Assembly (NCBI RefSeq): GCF_001293645.1
Contig: NZ_LBMD01000013.1
Location: 1-40,559, forward strand
Length of the DNA: 40,559 nt
Direction of reading: 5' to 3'
DNA from: Bacillus sp. CHD6a
GTDB lineage: Bacteria; Bacillota; Bacilli; Bacillales; Bacillaceae_I
The notes under the pieces were generated by a model. That model did no database searches, was not told where the DNA came from, and was given only the letters and a program-made list of their open reading frames with translations. Both the position numbers and the translations under genes were made by a program. Each line of letters begins with the position of its first letter. Position 1 is the stretch's first letter. Shown here one piece after another: positions 16,708-26,083 of the stretch.

Positions 16708-18177
16708 ATGAAACTTCAACAATTAATTCAATATCTTCACAGATATGAAGTATCCTCTAAGTATAACCCTGAGATATCTTCCATTGTCATGGATTCCCGT
16801 AAGGTCAATGAAGGGAGTTTATTTTTTTGTATCAAAGGGTACACGGTAGATGGACATCAATTCGCACAAGATGCAGTGAATAAAGGTGCTGTCGCAGTCA
16901 TATCTGAAAAGCCACTAGATATTGCTGTTCCTGTCATCGTTGTTCCAGATACAATGAGGGCAATGGCTATCTTGGCGGATGTATTCTTCCAACAGCCTAC
17001 ACACAAACTTCATTTAATAGGTGTAACCGGTACAAATGGAAAAACAACTACCACTCACATTATTGAATCCATTTTTCAACACCACCAGCGTAAGACCGGA
17101 ATGATTGGCACTATCTATATGAAAATAGGAAACAAAACTTACCCTGTAAAAAACACCACGCCAGATGCCTTAACTTTGCAAGAATCCTTTCACCAAATGT
17201 TGGAGAAAAAAGTTGACACTGTTGTGATGGAGGTTTCCTCACATGCTCTCCATATGGGTAGGGTGTATGGTTGTGATTTTGATGTAGCGGTGTTTACTAA
17301 TCTGACGCAAGATCATCTCGATTATCATAAGACGATGGAAGAATATCGGTATGCTAAGTCGCTGTTATTCTCTTCGTTAGGAAACTCCTATAATCTTACT
17401 AAACCCAAATATGCGGTTTTAAATGCAGATGACCCTGCAAGTGACGTATATAAAAGAGCAACGGCTGCTCAAGTTATAACCTATGGAATAAACGAAACAA
17501 GCGATATCAGAGCGAGAAATGTGAGGATATCTTCAAAGAGCACTTCGTTTGACCTAGTGTATGACAATAAAATTGTTCCTGTCCAACTAAAATTGGTCGG
17601 ACAATTCAGTGTGTACAATGTTCTTGCTGCTATAAGCGCCAGTTACGTATCCAATATCCCCATGGAGACCATTATTCCAGTAGTTGAAAACATGAAAGGG
17701 GTCCCTGGACGCTTTGAAGCGGTAGAAGCAGGACAGGATTTTACGGTAATTGTCGACTACGCTCATACTCCAGACAGCTTGGAAAATGTGTTAAAAACGA
17801 CTAAACAACTTTCAAAAAATAATATATATTGTATTGTTGGCTGTGGAGGGGATAGAGATCGTTCAAAGCGTCCGCTGATGGCTGAAGTCGCAGTAAATTA
17901 TGCGAGCAAAGCTATTTTCACTTCAGATAATCCTCGCTCAGAAAGTCCATTGCAAATCTTCAAAGATATGGAAGCTGGTGTGAAGGACCGACAATATGAA
18001 ATTGTAGAAGACAGGCGATCAGCGATTTTTAAAGCAATTGCTCAAGCAAAATCTGGTGATTTGGTGCTGATTGCAGGCAAAGGTCATGAAACCTATCAGG
18101 TCATAGGTGACACAGTACTTGAATTTGATGATAGAAAAATAGCAATGGAAGCCATACAGGCAAAACAAACCTCATAG
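16708..18177 (+). CDS. murE: UDP-N-acetylmuramoyl-L-alanyl-D-glutamate--2,6-diaminopimelate ligase
   Basis: A 489-aa Mur ligase that adds meso-diaminopimelate to the UDP-MurNAc dipeptide in the cytoplasm. The ATP-binding loop is [13 protein letters not shown] (about 107-119), followed by the central-domain EVSSHAL and the C-terminal [12 protein letters not shown] is the signature for meso-DAP rather than lysine. That fixes the stem-peptide chemistry of the organism. ATG 16708 is chosen because AAAGGGG (16691-16697) is 10 nt upstream; the TTG at 16699 is only 1 nt from it. A 400-bp gap with a dispersed repeat separates it from mraY. Confidence 0.96.
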   Translation: MKLQQLIQYLHRYEVSSKYNPEISSIVMDSRKVNEGSLFFCIKGYTVDGHQFAQDAVNKGAVAVISEKPLDIAVPVIVVPDTMRAMAILADVFFQQPTHKLHLIGVTGTNGKTTTTHIIESIFQHHQRKTGMIGTIYMKIGNKTYPVKNTTPDALTLQESFHQMLEKKVDTVVMEVSSHALHMGRVYGCDFDVAVFTNLTQDHLDYHKTMEEYRYAKSLLFSSLGNSYNLTKPKYAVLNADDPASDVYKRATAAQVITYGINETSDIRARNVRISSKSTSFDLVYDNKIVPVQLKLVGQFSVYNVLAAISASYVSNIPMETIIPVVENMKGVPGRFEAVEAGQDFTVIVDYAHTPDSLENVLKTTKQLSKNNIYCIVGCGGDRDRSKRPLMAEVAVNYASKAIFTSDNPRSESPLQIFKDMEAGVKDRQYEIVEDRRSAIFKAIAQAKSGDLVLIAGKGHETYQVIGDTVLEFDDRKIAMEAIQAKQTS

Positions 18178-18292
18178 ACTGTTAAGGTGTGCATGTTTTA
18201 TGCAACCATATGACCATTGCTTAAGGCTTACCATATCCCAGAATTTGAACAGAGGATAATGAAAAAGTGTTGTTTTAGAAAGAAATAATAAA

Positions 18293-18318
18293 AAGATGAA
18301 AAAAAGTATTTTCATCTT
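18293..18318 (-). terminator. Hairpin with a T run on the minus strand
   Basis: A perfect 10-bp stem AAGATGAAAA / TTTTCATCTT with a 6-nt loop. On the plus strand it is followed by AAGC and preceded by A-rich sequence, so the T run belongs to the minus strand. No minus-strand gene ends here; it could stop antisense transcription towards murE. Confidence 0.45.
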
Positions 18319-18375
18319 AAGCAAAAACCGATAAAATTTACTTTTGGTATAACATTTAACTTTGTGGATTTTCCT

Positions 18376-18476
18376 AGCTGTAGATTGGAGCAATAGGCGA
18401 AGACTCCTCGAAAATGCTATGTATTTTCTTCGTGCGATGAATCGCTGCCGAAGCCATTTGCGGAAATCCACAGCGG
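18376..18476 (+). repeat. Dispersed repeat, copy upstream of mraY
   Basis: A 101-bp copy: AGCTGTAGATTGGAG, arm CAATAGGC (18391-18398), CGAAGACTCC, an inner hairpin GAAAATGC-TAT-GTATTTTC, arm GCCATTTG (18453-18460), GGAAATCCACAGCGG. The inner hairpin segment recurs at 29530-29548. No real gene is encoded; the apparent open reading frames over it reappear at the other copies. Confidence 0.8.
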
Positions 18477-18514
18477 TGGTAAACCAAAAGATAAGAAATC
18501 TAAACGAAAAAACG

Positions 18515-18550
18515 GGTATTATCTGCCGGTTATCATTGGTGGATAATACC
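18515..18550 (+). promoter_or_regulatory. Inverted repeat in the mraY leader
   Basis: A perfect 9-bp inverted repeat GGTATTATC (18515-18523) / GATAATACC (18542-18550), 17 bp before the mraY Shine-Dalgarno. It has no T run, so it is more likely an mRNA hairpin or operator than a terminator. Confidence 0.4.
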
Positions 18551-18583
18551 TCTAATCTTGAAATTCGAAAGGAGGGAATAACG

Positions 18584-19558
18584 ATGGAACAACAGGTTAT
18601 TTTATTTGCTATCGTTATGTCTTTTTTAATTACCGTATTAGTATCACCAATATTTATTCCCTTCCTGCGCAGACTGAAATTCGGTCAAAGTATCAGAGAA
18701 GAAGGGCCACAATCCCACCAAAAGAAAACAGGTACCCCAACAATGGGCGGAATAATGATACTATTGGCTGTTGCGGTAACTACTTTAGTAATCACAGGTC
18801 AATTTGCAGAAGCTTCCGTTGAAACTTATTTACTGCTTTTTGTAATGGTTGGTTACGGCCTATTAGGTTTTCTTGATGACTTTATCAAAGTTGTCCTAAA
18901 AAGAAACTTAGGATTGACGTCCCTGCAAAAATTAATTGGACAGATTGTAATTGCAGTAATTTTCTATTTTGTATTCGTCCAGTTTGAATTTTCCACTGCG
19001 GTAAGTGTACCAGGAACAAGTATATCCATTGAGTTAGGATTCTTCTATGTTCTCTTCCTAATTTTTTGGTTAGTTGGATTTTCAAACGCCGTCAACCTGA
19101 CGGATGGACTGGATGGCCTTGTATCTGGAACAGCTGCAGTCGCATTTGGAGCCCTTGCCATACTTGCATGGTACCAATCTCAATTTGAAGTTTCTATTTT
19201 CAGTGTTGCCGTAGTGGGCGCGTTACTTGGCTTCTTAGTATTTAACGCTCACCCAGCTAAAGTCTTTATGGGAGACACGGGTTCCTTGGCGCTTGGAGGT
19301 GCTATTGCAACTGTAGCTGTACTATTGAAATTAGAAATTCTTCTTATTATTATCGGTGGAGTTTTTGTGATGGAAACACTTTCTGTCATCATCCAAGTCA
19401 TCTCTTTCAAAGCGACAGGTAGAAGGGTCTTTAAGATGAGTCCTCTTCACCATCATTATGAGCTTGTCGGTTGGTCAGAATGGCGAGTAGTTGTTACGTT
19501 CTGGACAGTCGGACTGTTGTGTGCTTTACTTGGAATTTATTTAGAGGTGTGGATCTAA
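18584..19558 (+). CDS. mraY: Phospho-N-acetylmuramoyl-pentapeptide-transferase
   Basis: A 324-aa polytopic membrane enzyme (same length as in B. subtilis) with about ten helices. It moves phospho-MurNAc-pentapeptide onto undecaprenyl phosphate, giving lipid I. Signature segments: [11 protein letters not shown] (about 46-56), FLDDFIKV (about 95-102, catalytic Asp pair), [12 protein letters not shown] (about 170-181), and MSPLHHHYE near the C-terminus. A strong GAAAGGAGGG supports ATG 18584. Longer in-frame extension to 18362 would run through the dispersed repeat and is rejected. It is coupled to murD, whose start follows one base after its stop. Confidence 0.97.
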   Translation: MEQQVILFAIVMSFLITVLVSPIFIPFLRRLKFGQSIREEGPQSHQKKTGTPTMGGIMILLAVAVTTLVITGQFAEASVETYLLLFVMVGYGLLGFLDDFIKVVLKRNLGLTSLQKLIGQIVIAVIFYFVFVQFEFSTAVSVPGTSISIELGFFYVLFLIFWLVGFSNAVNLTDGLDGLVSGTAAVAFGALAILAWYQSQFEVSIFSVAVVGALLGFLVFNAHPAKVFMGDTGSLALGGAIATVAVLLKLEILLIIIGGVFVMETLSVIIQVISFKATGRRVFKMSPLHHHYELVGWSEWRVVVTFWTVGLLCALLGIYLEVWI

Positions 19559-19559
19559 T

Positions 19560-20909
19560 ATGAAGAAAATTAGCCAATATGAAGGAAAAAGGGTTCTTGT
19601 CCTAGGGTTAGCCAAGAGCGGAACTGCTACTGCAGAACTTTTACATAAGTTAGGTGCAAAAGTGATTGTTAATGACAGAAGCCCTTTAGAGGGAAACGAG
19701 CAAGCAGCATACTTGCTATCTAAAGGAATGGAAGTGGTATGCGGGGGACATCCGACCAATATCTTTGATGAAAAGATTGATGTTGTATTCAAGAATCCAG
19801 GCATCCCTTACCATAACCCATTGGTGCAACTTGCCGCTGAAAAGGGCATTCCTGTTCTTACCGAAGTAGAACTTGCCTACCAAATAAGTGAAGCATCAAT
19901 TATCGGTATTACAGGATCTAATGGGAAAACGACTACTACTACGTTAATTGATGAAATGCTAGCAGCAGATAATCAATCTCCACTTATTGCTGGTAATATC
20001 GGAAATGTTTCTGTAGAAGTGGCTCAACAAGCAACGGATAAAAACATCATGGTCACCGAATTATCGTCGTTTCAATTGATGGGTACGGAGTTTTTCAGGC
20101 CAAAGATCTCTGTCTTTTTAAATCTTTTTGAAGCCCACCTCGATTATCATGGAACATTGGATGAGTATGGAAAAGCAAAAGCAAAAATTTTCTTGAACCA
20201 AACGAGAGAAGACTATGCAGTAGTAAATGCTGATGATGAACAGGTGATGAAACTTGCTGAAGGAATACTGTCTATGATTGTTCCATTCTCCACGAATAAT
20301 ATAGTAGATGGTGCGTATTTAAAAGATGGTTCTGTTTGGTTTAAAAAAGAGCAGGTTATGAAAATAGACCAAATTGTGTTGCCAGGAAAACATAATTTGG
20401 AGAACATCCTTGCAGCTGTGGCAGCTGTTAAACTTATTGGAGTCAGTAATGAAGCGATTATAAAGGTGTTAACAAGCTTTTCTGGTGTTAAACATCGATT
20501 GCAGTTTATTGGTGAGCTTAATGGAAGACGTTTCTATAATGATTCAAAAGCTACCAATATTTTAGCTACTCAAAAAGCTCTCTCGGCATTTGACAACAAT
20601 GTGGTATTACTTGCAGGAGGGCTGGATCGTGGAAATGAGTTTGATGATCTGTTACCGTACTTCAAGACTGTCAAAGTACTAGTGACTTTCGGAGAAACAG
20701 CCGAAAAATTGATACGAACAGCTCATCAAGCAGGAATAAAACAAATAAAACATGTCGATAATGTGGAAAAAGCCGTACCGGTGGCATACGAAATGTCTGA
20801 GAGCGGAGATGTCATTTTATTGTCCCCTGCTTGTGCAAGCTGGGATCAATATAAAACATTTGAGCAACGAGGAGACATTTTTATAGACGCCGTGCATAAG
20901 CTTAAATAA
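19560..20909 (+). CDS. murD: UDP-N-acetylmuramoyl-L-alanine--D-glutamate ligase
   Basis: A 449-aa Mur ligase that adds D-glutamate to UDP-MurNAc-L-Ala. N-terminal Rossmann domain ([13 protein letters not shown]), ATP loop [14 protein letters not shown] (about 117-130), YNDSKATN in the C-terminal domain and the family ending [17 protein letters not shown]. It follows mraY by one base and the ribosome-binding site lies in the end of mraY. A long hairpin with T run follows, so mraY-murD probably form a short transcript of their own or with a partly leaky end. Confidence 0.96.
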   Translation: MKKISQYEGKRVLVLGLAKSGTATAELLHKLGAKVIVNDRSPLEGNEQAAYLLSKGMEVVCGGHPTNIFDEKIDVVFKNPGIPYHNPLVQLAAEKGIPVLTEVELAYQISEASIIGITGSNGKTTTTTLIDEMLAADNQSPLIAGNIGNVSVEVAQQATDKNIMVTELSSFQLMGTEFFRPKISVFLNLFEAHLDYHGTLDEYGKAKAKIFLNQTREDYAVVNADDEQVMKLAEGILSMIVPFSTNNIVDGAYLKDGSVWFKKEQVMKIDQIVLPGKHNLENILAAVAAVKLIGVSNEAIIKVLTSFSGVKHRLQFIGELNGRRFYNDSKATNILATQKALSAFDNNVVLLAGGLDRGNEFDDLLPYFKTVKVLVTFGETAEKLIRTAHQAGIKQIKHVDNVEKAVPVAYEMSESGDVILLSPACASWDQYKTFEQRGDIFIDAVHKLK

Positions 20910-20930
20910 GGGCTTGGCCACATGTTTAAG

Positions 20931-20992
20931 AGGCTTTGTTCTGATAGCTTCCCAACTTAATGGATGGGGAGCATACGGACAAAGCCTTTTTC
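20931..20992 (+). terminator. Large hairpin terminator between murD and spoVE
   Basis: AGGCTTTGT (20931-20939) pairs perfectly with ACAAAGCCT (20979-20987), and inside it CTG/CGG and GCTTCCC/GGGGAGC extend the stem, with a 12-nt loop. A TTTTTC tail follows. The size (about 57 nt) is unusual for a simple terminator, so another RNA role is possible. Confidence 0.75.
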
Positions 20993-21066
20993 TGGCTATT
21001 GGCATGAACATTTCGTTATCCATAAGCCAACATCTGCCCAAATTTTTGTAGTAGAGGTGTTTCACG

Positions 21067-22167
21067 TTGGCAAACAAGCGATCAACTCCGGACATAATAT
21101 TAATTCTAACTACACTGACACTGCTTGCGGTAGGTCTTATCATGGTTTACAGTGCGAGTGCGGTGTGGGCTGATTACAAGTTTCAGGATACATTTTTCTT
21201 TGCTAAAAGACAGCTATTGTTTGCTGGATTGGGTGTAGTAGCGATGTTTTTTATCATGAATGTTGACTACTGGACGTGGAGAACTTGGGCAAAATTAATT
21301 ATTCTGGTATGTTTTTTCCTGCTTGTCATTGTTTTAATTCCTGGTGTGGGGATGGAACGGAATGGATCACGAAGTTGGATAGGGGTAGGTGCTTTCTCTG
21401 TTCAACCATCAGAGTTTATGAAAATAGCCATGATTACATTTCTAGCAAAATATTTAAGTGAGAATCAAAAGAAAATTACTTCCTTTAAAAAGGGGCTTGT
21501 TCCAAGTCTCTCTCTCGTTTTTTTGGCTTTTGGTATGATTATGCTCCAGCCGGACCTAGGAACAGGAACTGTAATGGTTGGTACTTGTATTGTTATGATC
21601 TATGTATCTGGCGCAAGAATTAGCCACTTTGTTGGGTTAGGCCTAATAGGGGTTGCGGGATTTGTAGTTCTGGTTCTTTCTGCACCTTATCGGATAAAAC
21701 GTATTACTTCCTTCTTAAACCCTTGGGAAGATCCATTAGGAAGCGGGTTCCAAATCATTCAATCCTTATACGCGATAGGGCCAGGTGGGTTGCTTGGTCT
21801 AGGGCTTGGACAAAGCAGGCAGAAGTTCTTTTATTTACCTGAACCTCAGACAGACTTCATTTTTGCTATTTTGGCAGAGGAACTCGGGTTTATCGGAGGC
21901 ACACTTGTTGTTCTTCTATTTTCATTGCTTTTGTGGAGAGGAATAAGGATTGCACTTGGTGCACCAGATTTATATGGAAGCTTCTTGGCCGTAGGAATTA
22001 TCGCAATGATTGCAATTCAGGTCATTATTAATGTCGGAGTTGTAACAGGTCTAATGCCAGTAACAGGAATTACACTGCCATTCCTAAGCTACGGAGGGTC
22101 CTCTCTGACGCTAATGCTAGTAGCAGTCGGAATCCTTCTAAACATAAGCAGATACGCAAAATACTAA
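21067..22167 (+). CDS. spoVE: Stage V sporulation protein E, SEDS-family glycosyltransferase
   Basis: A 366-aa membrane protein with about ten helices, the same length as B. subtilis SpoVE. SEDS proteins polymerise lipid II. The conserved end is GVVTGLMPVTGITLPFLSYGGSS, and WIGVGAFSVQPSEF is the large extracellular-loop region. SpoVE rather than FtsW is favoured by its place after murD and the N-terminus (SPD/TPD followed by GLIMVYSASAVWADYKF). TTG 21067 is the start, with GAGGTG at 21053-21058. It would partner SpoVD in cortex synthesis. It sits between two terminators, so it is probably transcribed alone. Confidence 0.92.
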   Translation: MANKRSTPDIILILTTLTLLAVGLIMVYSASAVWADYKFQDTFFFAKRQLLFAGLGVVAMFFIMNVDYWTWRTWAKLIILVCFFLLVIVLIPGVGMERNGSRSWIGVGAFSVQPSEFMKIAMITFLAKYLSENQKKITSFKKGLVPSLSLVFLAFGMIMLQPDLGTGTVMVGTCIVMIYVSGARISHFVGLGLIGVAGFVVLVLSAPYRIKRITSFLNPWEDPLGSGFQIIQSLYAIGPGGLLGLGLGQSRQKFFYLPEPQTDFIFAILAEELGFIGGTLVVLLFSLLLWRGIRIALGAPDLYGSFLAVGIIAMIAIQVIINVGVVTGLMPVTGITLPFLSYGGSSLTLMLVAVGILLNISRYAKY

Positions 22168-22171
22168 TATA

Positions 22172-22205
22172 AAGCCGAAACCATCCTCCTGGTTTCGGCT
22201 TTTGT
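22172..22205 (+). terminator. Terminator after spoVE
   Basis: AGCCGAAACCA and TGGTTTCGGCT form a perfect 11-bp stem with a TCCTCC loop followed by TTTTG, immediately after the spoVE stop. Confidence 0.93.
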
Positions 22206-22228
22206 GTGTTTAGTTAAGCCAATATCTA

Positions 22229-22377
22229 TGTTGACCGTAGTGGAAAACGCGCACAGACTATTTATGGGAGGAAGGACCGGGAAGGCTCCGTTCAAAGACA
22301 TTTCATTGGCCTTCAACGAAGTAAGGATGCTCCCTGACCTCCCATGGAAAGCGGAGCGTTTATAAAGAAAAGCAACA
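22229..22377 (+). repeat. Dispersed repeat, divergent copy between spoVE and murB
   Basis: A 149-bp element with the same plan as the other dispersed repeats but a different sequence: short ends TGTTG / CAACA, arms GAAAACGC (22243-22250) and GCGTTTAT (22356-22363), and the GGAAAGCGGA motif before the right arm. It occupies the position where murG lies in other Bacillus genomes. Confidence 0.6.
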
Positions 22378-22848
22378 AGGTATGTGTAAGATTAATTAGT
22401 ATTGAATCTATGAAATCATGGCTTTTATTATTACATATCCGGACAGAATATGACAAAAAATAAAAATTTGATTACAATAACTAATATTCGTTGCACATCT
22501 TTAACAAGGGATATACTATTAATGTATTGTGCAAACAAGATTTGCACTTTTACATTTCATAATAACTGCCTACAATAATGAAAAATGTAAATGACAAAAT
22601 AACAGGTTTAATAATAAAGAACTTTAGGGTATGTAAATTTAGTCGATTTTTTACTTGAATTACATAATTGTCATGAATCAAACTTCAAACCTTCGAAGTG
22701 ATGGGCCGGTGTACCGATATAATTCAACATGCATAGTATATTAATAATTATTTATAGGCCTACATCACGCTTTGACCGGAGGATTATCTTTTCTACTATT
22801 AAAGGTTATGAAAAATGTTATATGAACGTGGATTTAGGAGGATTTAAT
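22378..22848. other. AT-rich gene-free stretch in the murG position
   Basis: About 470 bp without a convincing reading frame and without recognisable murG remnants in any frame I could follow. It contains a perfect 7-bp inverted repeat GTGCAAA (22529-22535) / TTTGCAC (22541-22547), another TTGCAC at 22491, and TATAAT at 22718-22723, which may be the murB -10. The in-frame extension of murB up to 22729 is not supported by a ribosome-binding site. Confidence 0.5.
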
Positions 22849-23757
22849 ATGGATGCGTTAGTAAAGGAACTACAAGAGAAAGAAGTGGGCAAGGTACTAC
22901 CTAATGAACCACTTGCAAATCATACAACCATGAAAATCGGCGGTCCTGCAGATGTACTGGTGGAACCAAAAAGTTTGGAAAAACTTCAAGAAACGATGGA
23001 GACGATTTATAAATACAAAGTCAAATGGACAGCAATTGGCCGTGGTTCCAATTTATTGGTATCAGACCTTGGTATTGAAGGGGTCGTAATTAAGCTTGGA
23101 AATGGCATGGATCACTTTGAATGGAAAGATAATGAAGTACATGTAGGAGGAGGGTATTCCTTAATCAAGCTAGTTACGATCATCAGTAAAAAAGGATTAA
23201 CAGGCCTGGAGTTTGCTGGAGGCATCCCTGGATCAGTGGGAGGCGCAGTGTATATGAATGCCGGCGCACACGGCTCTGACATGTCAAAAGTATTAAAAGA
23301 GGCTCATATTTTGTTTGAAGATGGAAAAATGGAGTGGTTAACAGCAGAAGAATTAAACTTCTCTTATCGGACATCTATTCTCCAAAAAGAGCGCCCAGGA
23401 ATTTGTTTGGAAGCTGTGTTAAATGTGGAACAAGGAAATCGAGAAGAAGTCGTCGCCCAACTTCAAAAAAATAAAGATTATCGTCGTGATACCCAGCCAT
23501 TTTCTTATCCTTGTGCAGGTAGTATCTTTAGAAATCCACTTCCGGACTATGCTGGACAGTTGATTGAAAAGGCCGGGCTGAAAGGGCACAAAATTGGCGG
23601 TGCGAAAGTTTCTGATATGCATGCAAACTTTATCGTAAACGACGATGGCGCAAAAGCTCAAGATGTATTGGACCTGATAGCATACATCAAGAAAACTATA
23701 CTTGAGAAATACAATGTCCAATTAGAAACGGAAGTTGAAATTATAGGAAGAAAATAG
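22849..23757 (+). CDS. murB: UDP-N-acetylmuramate dehydrogenase (UDP-N-acetylenolpyruvoylglucosamine reductase)
   Basis: A 302-aa FAD-dependent enzyme that reduces the enolpyruvyl group with NADPH to make UDP-MurNAc. FAD-binding segments are IGRGSNLLV (about 63-71) and [22 protein letters not shown] (about 118-139); the C-terminal substrate domain has [10 protein letters not shown] with the proton-donor serine. This is the type without the Tyr loop, as in B. subtilis (303 aa). ATG 22849 is set by the GGAGG 6 nt upstream. It is preceded by a long gap and followed by about 106 bp without a clear terminator. Confidence 0.96.
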   Translation: MDALVKELQEKEVGKVLPNEPLANHTTMKIGGPADVLVEPKSLEKLQETMETIYKYKVKWTAIGRGSNLLVSDLGIEGVVIKLGNGMDHFEWKDNEVHVGGGYSLIKLVTIISKKGLTGLEFAGGIPGSVGGAVYMNAGAHGSDMSKVLKEAHILFEDGKMEWLTAEELNFSYRTSILQKERPGICLEAVLNVEQGNREEVVAQLQKNKDYRRDTQPFSYPCAGSIFRNPLPDYAGQLIEKAGLKGHKIGGAKVSDMHANFIVNDDGAKAQDVLDLIAYIKKTILEKYNVQLETEVEIIGRK

Positions 23758-23863
23758 TAGTTTTTTTCCGTTTTTTTCACCCCACATATGATATAATTAT
23801 GCTAGAAAATCATTGTATAATACATGCGTAGCTTCATGGCGCGGTGGGGTGAAATAGTCTTTA

Positions 23864-24655
23864 ATGGAAAAAGGGAAAGTAGTGACGCTAGAAGACCGTG
23901 TACCTAAAATCAAACAACAGCGAAAACAAAAGGCTAACAGAAGATTAATAATATATCTTTCTTTATTTTTTATCCTGTTGTTCTTGATCATTTACTCGCA
24001 ATCTCCACTTAGTAAGGTTTCTGGCATAACGGTAAACGGAAATTTACATGTCACAGATAAGGAAGTCATAACATTAAGTGGTGTGACAGAAGAGACAAGC
24101 ATCTGGCGTGTAAACGAAGAAAAAGTAGCTGAACTTATTCAACAACACAAGGAAATTGCCTCAGTTGAAGTTCAGAGGAACTTTCCAAACAATGTTGAGA
24201 TTTTGATAGATGAGTATAAGCGGATCGCATATATATATGAAAATGGAAATTATTATCCAGTTATGGAAAACGGTAAAATGCTCTCTGTTCTTGATGAAGA
24301 GGATTCTTTGCCTGATGATGCACCACTCATGCTTAATTGGAAAAACAGTGAAATGGTGGAGAATTTTATTGTTGAATTAATAAAATTACCTGAATCCATC
24401 ATTTACTCCATTTCTGAAATACATCATACTCCAACCGATATCGACCCTTATCATATTACCATGTTCATGAATGACGGTTTTGAAGTGAGTGCAACGGTTA
24501 GAGATTTCTCAGAGAAGATGGCTGCCTACCCTTCTATTGTAGAACAGTTGGATCCAGAAGTTAAAGGTGTCATCAATTTGGAAGTGGGTACATTCTTCAA
24601 GCCGTACGAAAATGGTGGAGGGAAAGAGGAAGAAACAGATGAAAGTGACGGGTAA
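23864..24655 (+). CDS. divIB: Cell division protein DivIB (FtsQ homologue)
   Basis: A 263-aa bitopic protein. Basic N-terminal tail (VPKIKQQRKQKANRR, shared with B. subtilis DivIB), one membrane helix (about 28-44), then a POTRA domain starting SKVSGITVNGN and the beta domain, with an acidic end. DivIB links FtsL/DivIC to the septal synthases. The start ATG 23864 lies about 11 nt behind GGTGGGGTG, a long spacing; GTG 23882 is an alternative but would shorten the conserved tail. TATAAT-like hexamers at 23792 and 23816 may be part of its promoter. It overlaps ylxW by 17 bp. Confidence 0.94.
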   Translation: MEKGKVVTLEDRVPKIKQQRKQKANRRLIIYLSLFFILLFLIIYSQSPLSKVSGITVNGNLHVTDKEVITLSGVTEETSIWRVNEEKVAELIQQHKEIASVEVQRNFPNNVEILIDEYKRIAYIYENGNYYPVMENGKMLSVLDEEDSLPDDAPLMLNWKNSEMVENFIVELIKLPESIIYSISEIHHTPTDIDPYHITMFMNDGFEVSATVRDFSEKMAAYPSIVEQLDPEVKGVINLEVGTFFKPYENGGGKEEETDESDG

Positions 24656-25325
24656 ACATGTTGTCTTGTCCTTTGTTTGTCTAGTCCTTGGCTTTATCGT
24701 CTCTTACTCGTTCCAACTAACAAACGAGGAAGAAGTCGTAGGTACTGACAGACAATGGCAACGTGATAGAGCAATCAGAGAAACTTTAATAAGGACAGAA
24801 GAACGAAACCTTGAATTACAAAATGAGCTACAAGAAAAACAAGAGGCAATTCAAACCATAGAAGAAGAACTTGCAGATGGCGAACAGCTGTTATTCAATC
24901 TGGTAGAAGATGTTGAAAAGCTTCGTATGTTCAATGGTAATGTCAAAGTCCAAGGAGAAGGCGTAGAAGTGACATTGGCGGACGCTTCTTATGTTCCTTC
25001 TGAGGAGAATATCAATAATTATATTGTGCACGAAAGTCATGTTTTCAAGGTAATGAATGAACTGTTTATATCAGGTGCTGCAGGAATAGCCATAAACGGA
25101 CAAAGAATTACTAAAGACTCCTATATTATTTGCAATGGTCCTGTTATAACCATTGATGGAAATCAATATCCTGCGCCATTCGTCATAACTGCCATAGGTG
25201 ATTCCGATGTGCTCATTCCGGCACTCAGTATCCTTGGAGGGGTGAAAGATCAATTGGTTGCTGATAACATTACAGTGAAGATGCAAAGAAAAGATCAAGT
25301 AGTTCTTGACCCTGTTATTCGATAA
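24639..25325 (+). CDS. ylxW: DUF881 family protein YlxW
   Basis: A 228-aa protein with an N-terminal membrane anchor (about 7-25), a coiled coil (about 40-85, NLELQNELQEKQEAIQ) and a C-terminal DUF881 domain. It is a paralogue of the next gene and both occur between divIB and sbp in B. subtilis. Function is not established. The ATG overlaps the divIB 3' end by 17 bp, with GAGGAAG upstream, implying coupled translation. Confidence 0.9.
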   Translation: MKVTGKHVVLSFVCLVLGFIVSYSFQLTNEEEVVGTDRQWQRDRAIRETLIRTEERNLELQNELQEKQEAIQTIEEELADGEQLLFNLVEDVEKLRMFNGNVKVQGEGVEVTLADASYVPSEENINNYIVHESHVFKVMNELFISGAAGIAINGQRITKDSYIICNGPVITIDGNQYPAPFVITAIGDSDVLIPALSILGGVKDQLVADNITVKMQRKDQVVLDPVIR

Positions 25326-25364
25326 GGCTGAAGGCATGCTTTGTGGTGAGGTAAGGTGTTCAAG

Positions 25365-26081
25365 ATGGACAAGCGTAAATTTAGTTTTACCATTATTACA
25401 ATTATAGTTGGATTGATGATTGCCATTCAGTTTCAAACTGTTCAGCAGCCCATTATTCGTGATACACGTGATACATGGCAACTTAGGAGCGATTTGAATC
25501 GTGAGCAAGAAATACAATCACAGATTATTCTTGAAATTAGAAAGTATGACAAAATACTTCAAGACTATTCCAAAGAACGTGATGCCTCTAAAGAGACTAT
25601 CGTTCGGGAAACGTTAGAAGAACTAAAAGTCGAAGCAGGGTTAACAGAAATGAAGGGACCGGGCATAAAGATGACTGTCAAACCATTGTTTGATGAAGAT
25701 GTCCTAGGAAACATACAAGAAAACATATCTGCAGATCTCCTCAGAAGATTTGTGAATGAATTAAATTCCTATGGTGTGGAAGAAATAAGTATTGCCAATC
25801 AGCGAATTGTTAGCAATACAATTATTAGAGAAATAAATGGTAGGACGAAAGTGAACAATGCTTGGATCCCTAATGCAAACTTTGAAATCATCGTTATCAT
25901 CAGTGACCCAACAAAACTTTACAATCGCTTGCAAGTATCAAGGGCAATGGATGAATTTGCAATAGAAAACCTGTTGCTTGAAGTCTCAACACCCATTAAT
26001 GAAGTAACCGTTCCGCCTTATGACGAGCAGATACGCGTAAAGCATATGGAAGCGGTGAAAACCGGGAAGGAGGGGAACTGA
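25365..26081 (+). CDS. ylxX: DUF881 family protein YlxX
   Basis: A 238-aa paralogue of YlxW: membrane anchor at about 7-22, coiled coil (about 40-80), DUF881 domain (GPGIKMTVKPL, ELNSYGVEEISIANQRI). ATG 25365 follows AAGGTG at 25353-25358 with a 6-nt spacing; an in-frame GTG at 25356 is possible with GAGG before it. The sbp ribosome-binding site lies in its 3' end. Function unknown. Confidence 0.9.
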   Translation: MDKRKFSFTIITIIVGLMIAIQFQTVQQPIIRDTRDTWQLRSDLNREQEIQSQIILEIRKYDKILQDYSKERDASKETIVRETLEELKVEAGLTEMKGPGIKMTVKPLFDEDVLGNIQENISADLLRRFVNELNSYGVEEISIANQRIVSNTIIREINGRTKVNNAWIPNANFEIIVIISDPTKLYNRLQVSRAMDEFAIENLLLEVSTPINEVTVPPYDEQIRVKHMEAVKTGKEGN

Positions 26082-26083
26082 TT

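Noticed and set aside
18172-18471. Minus-strand reading frames with [11 protein letters not shown]-type peptides here and at 29410-29679, 29495-29827 and 37118-37303
   Set aside because: They are translations of the dispersed repeats. Their similarity to each other comes from the DNA element, not from a protein family.
21001-21028. Possible sigma-E promoter of spoVE (GGCATGAA and CATAAGCC)
   Set aside because: The spacing of 12 is too short and the -10 matches poorly, so I do not list it.
20964-21173. Small plus-strand frame before spoVE
   Set aside because: It overlaps the start of spoVE in another frame and begins inside the murD-spoVE hairpin; no ribosome-binding site.
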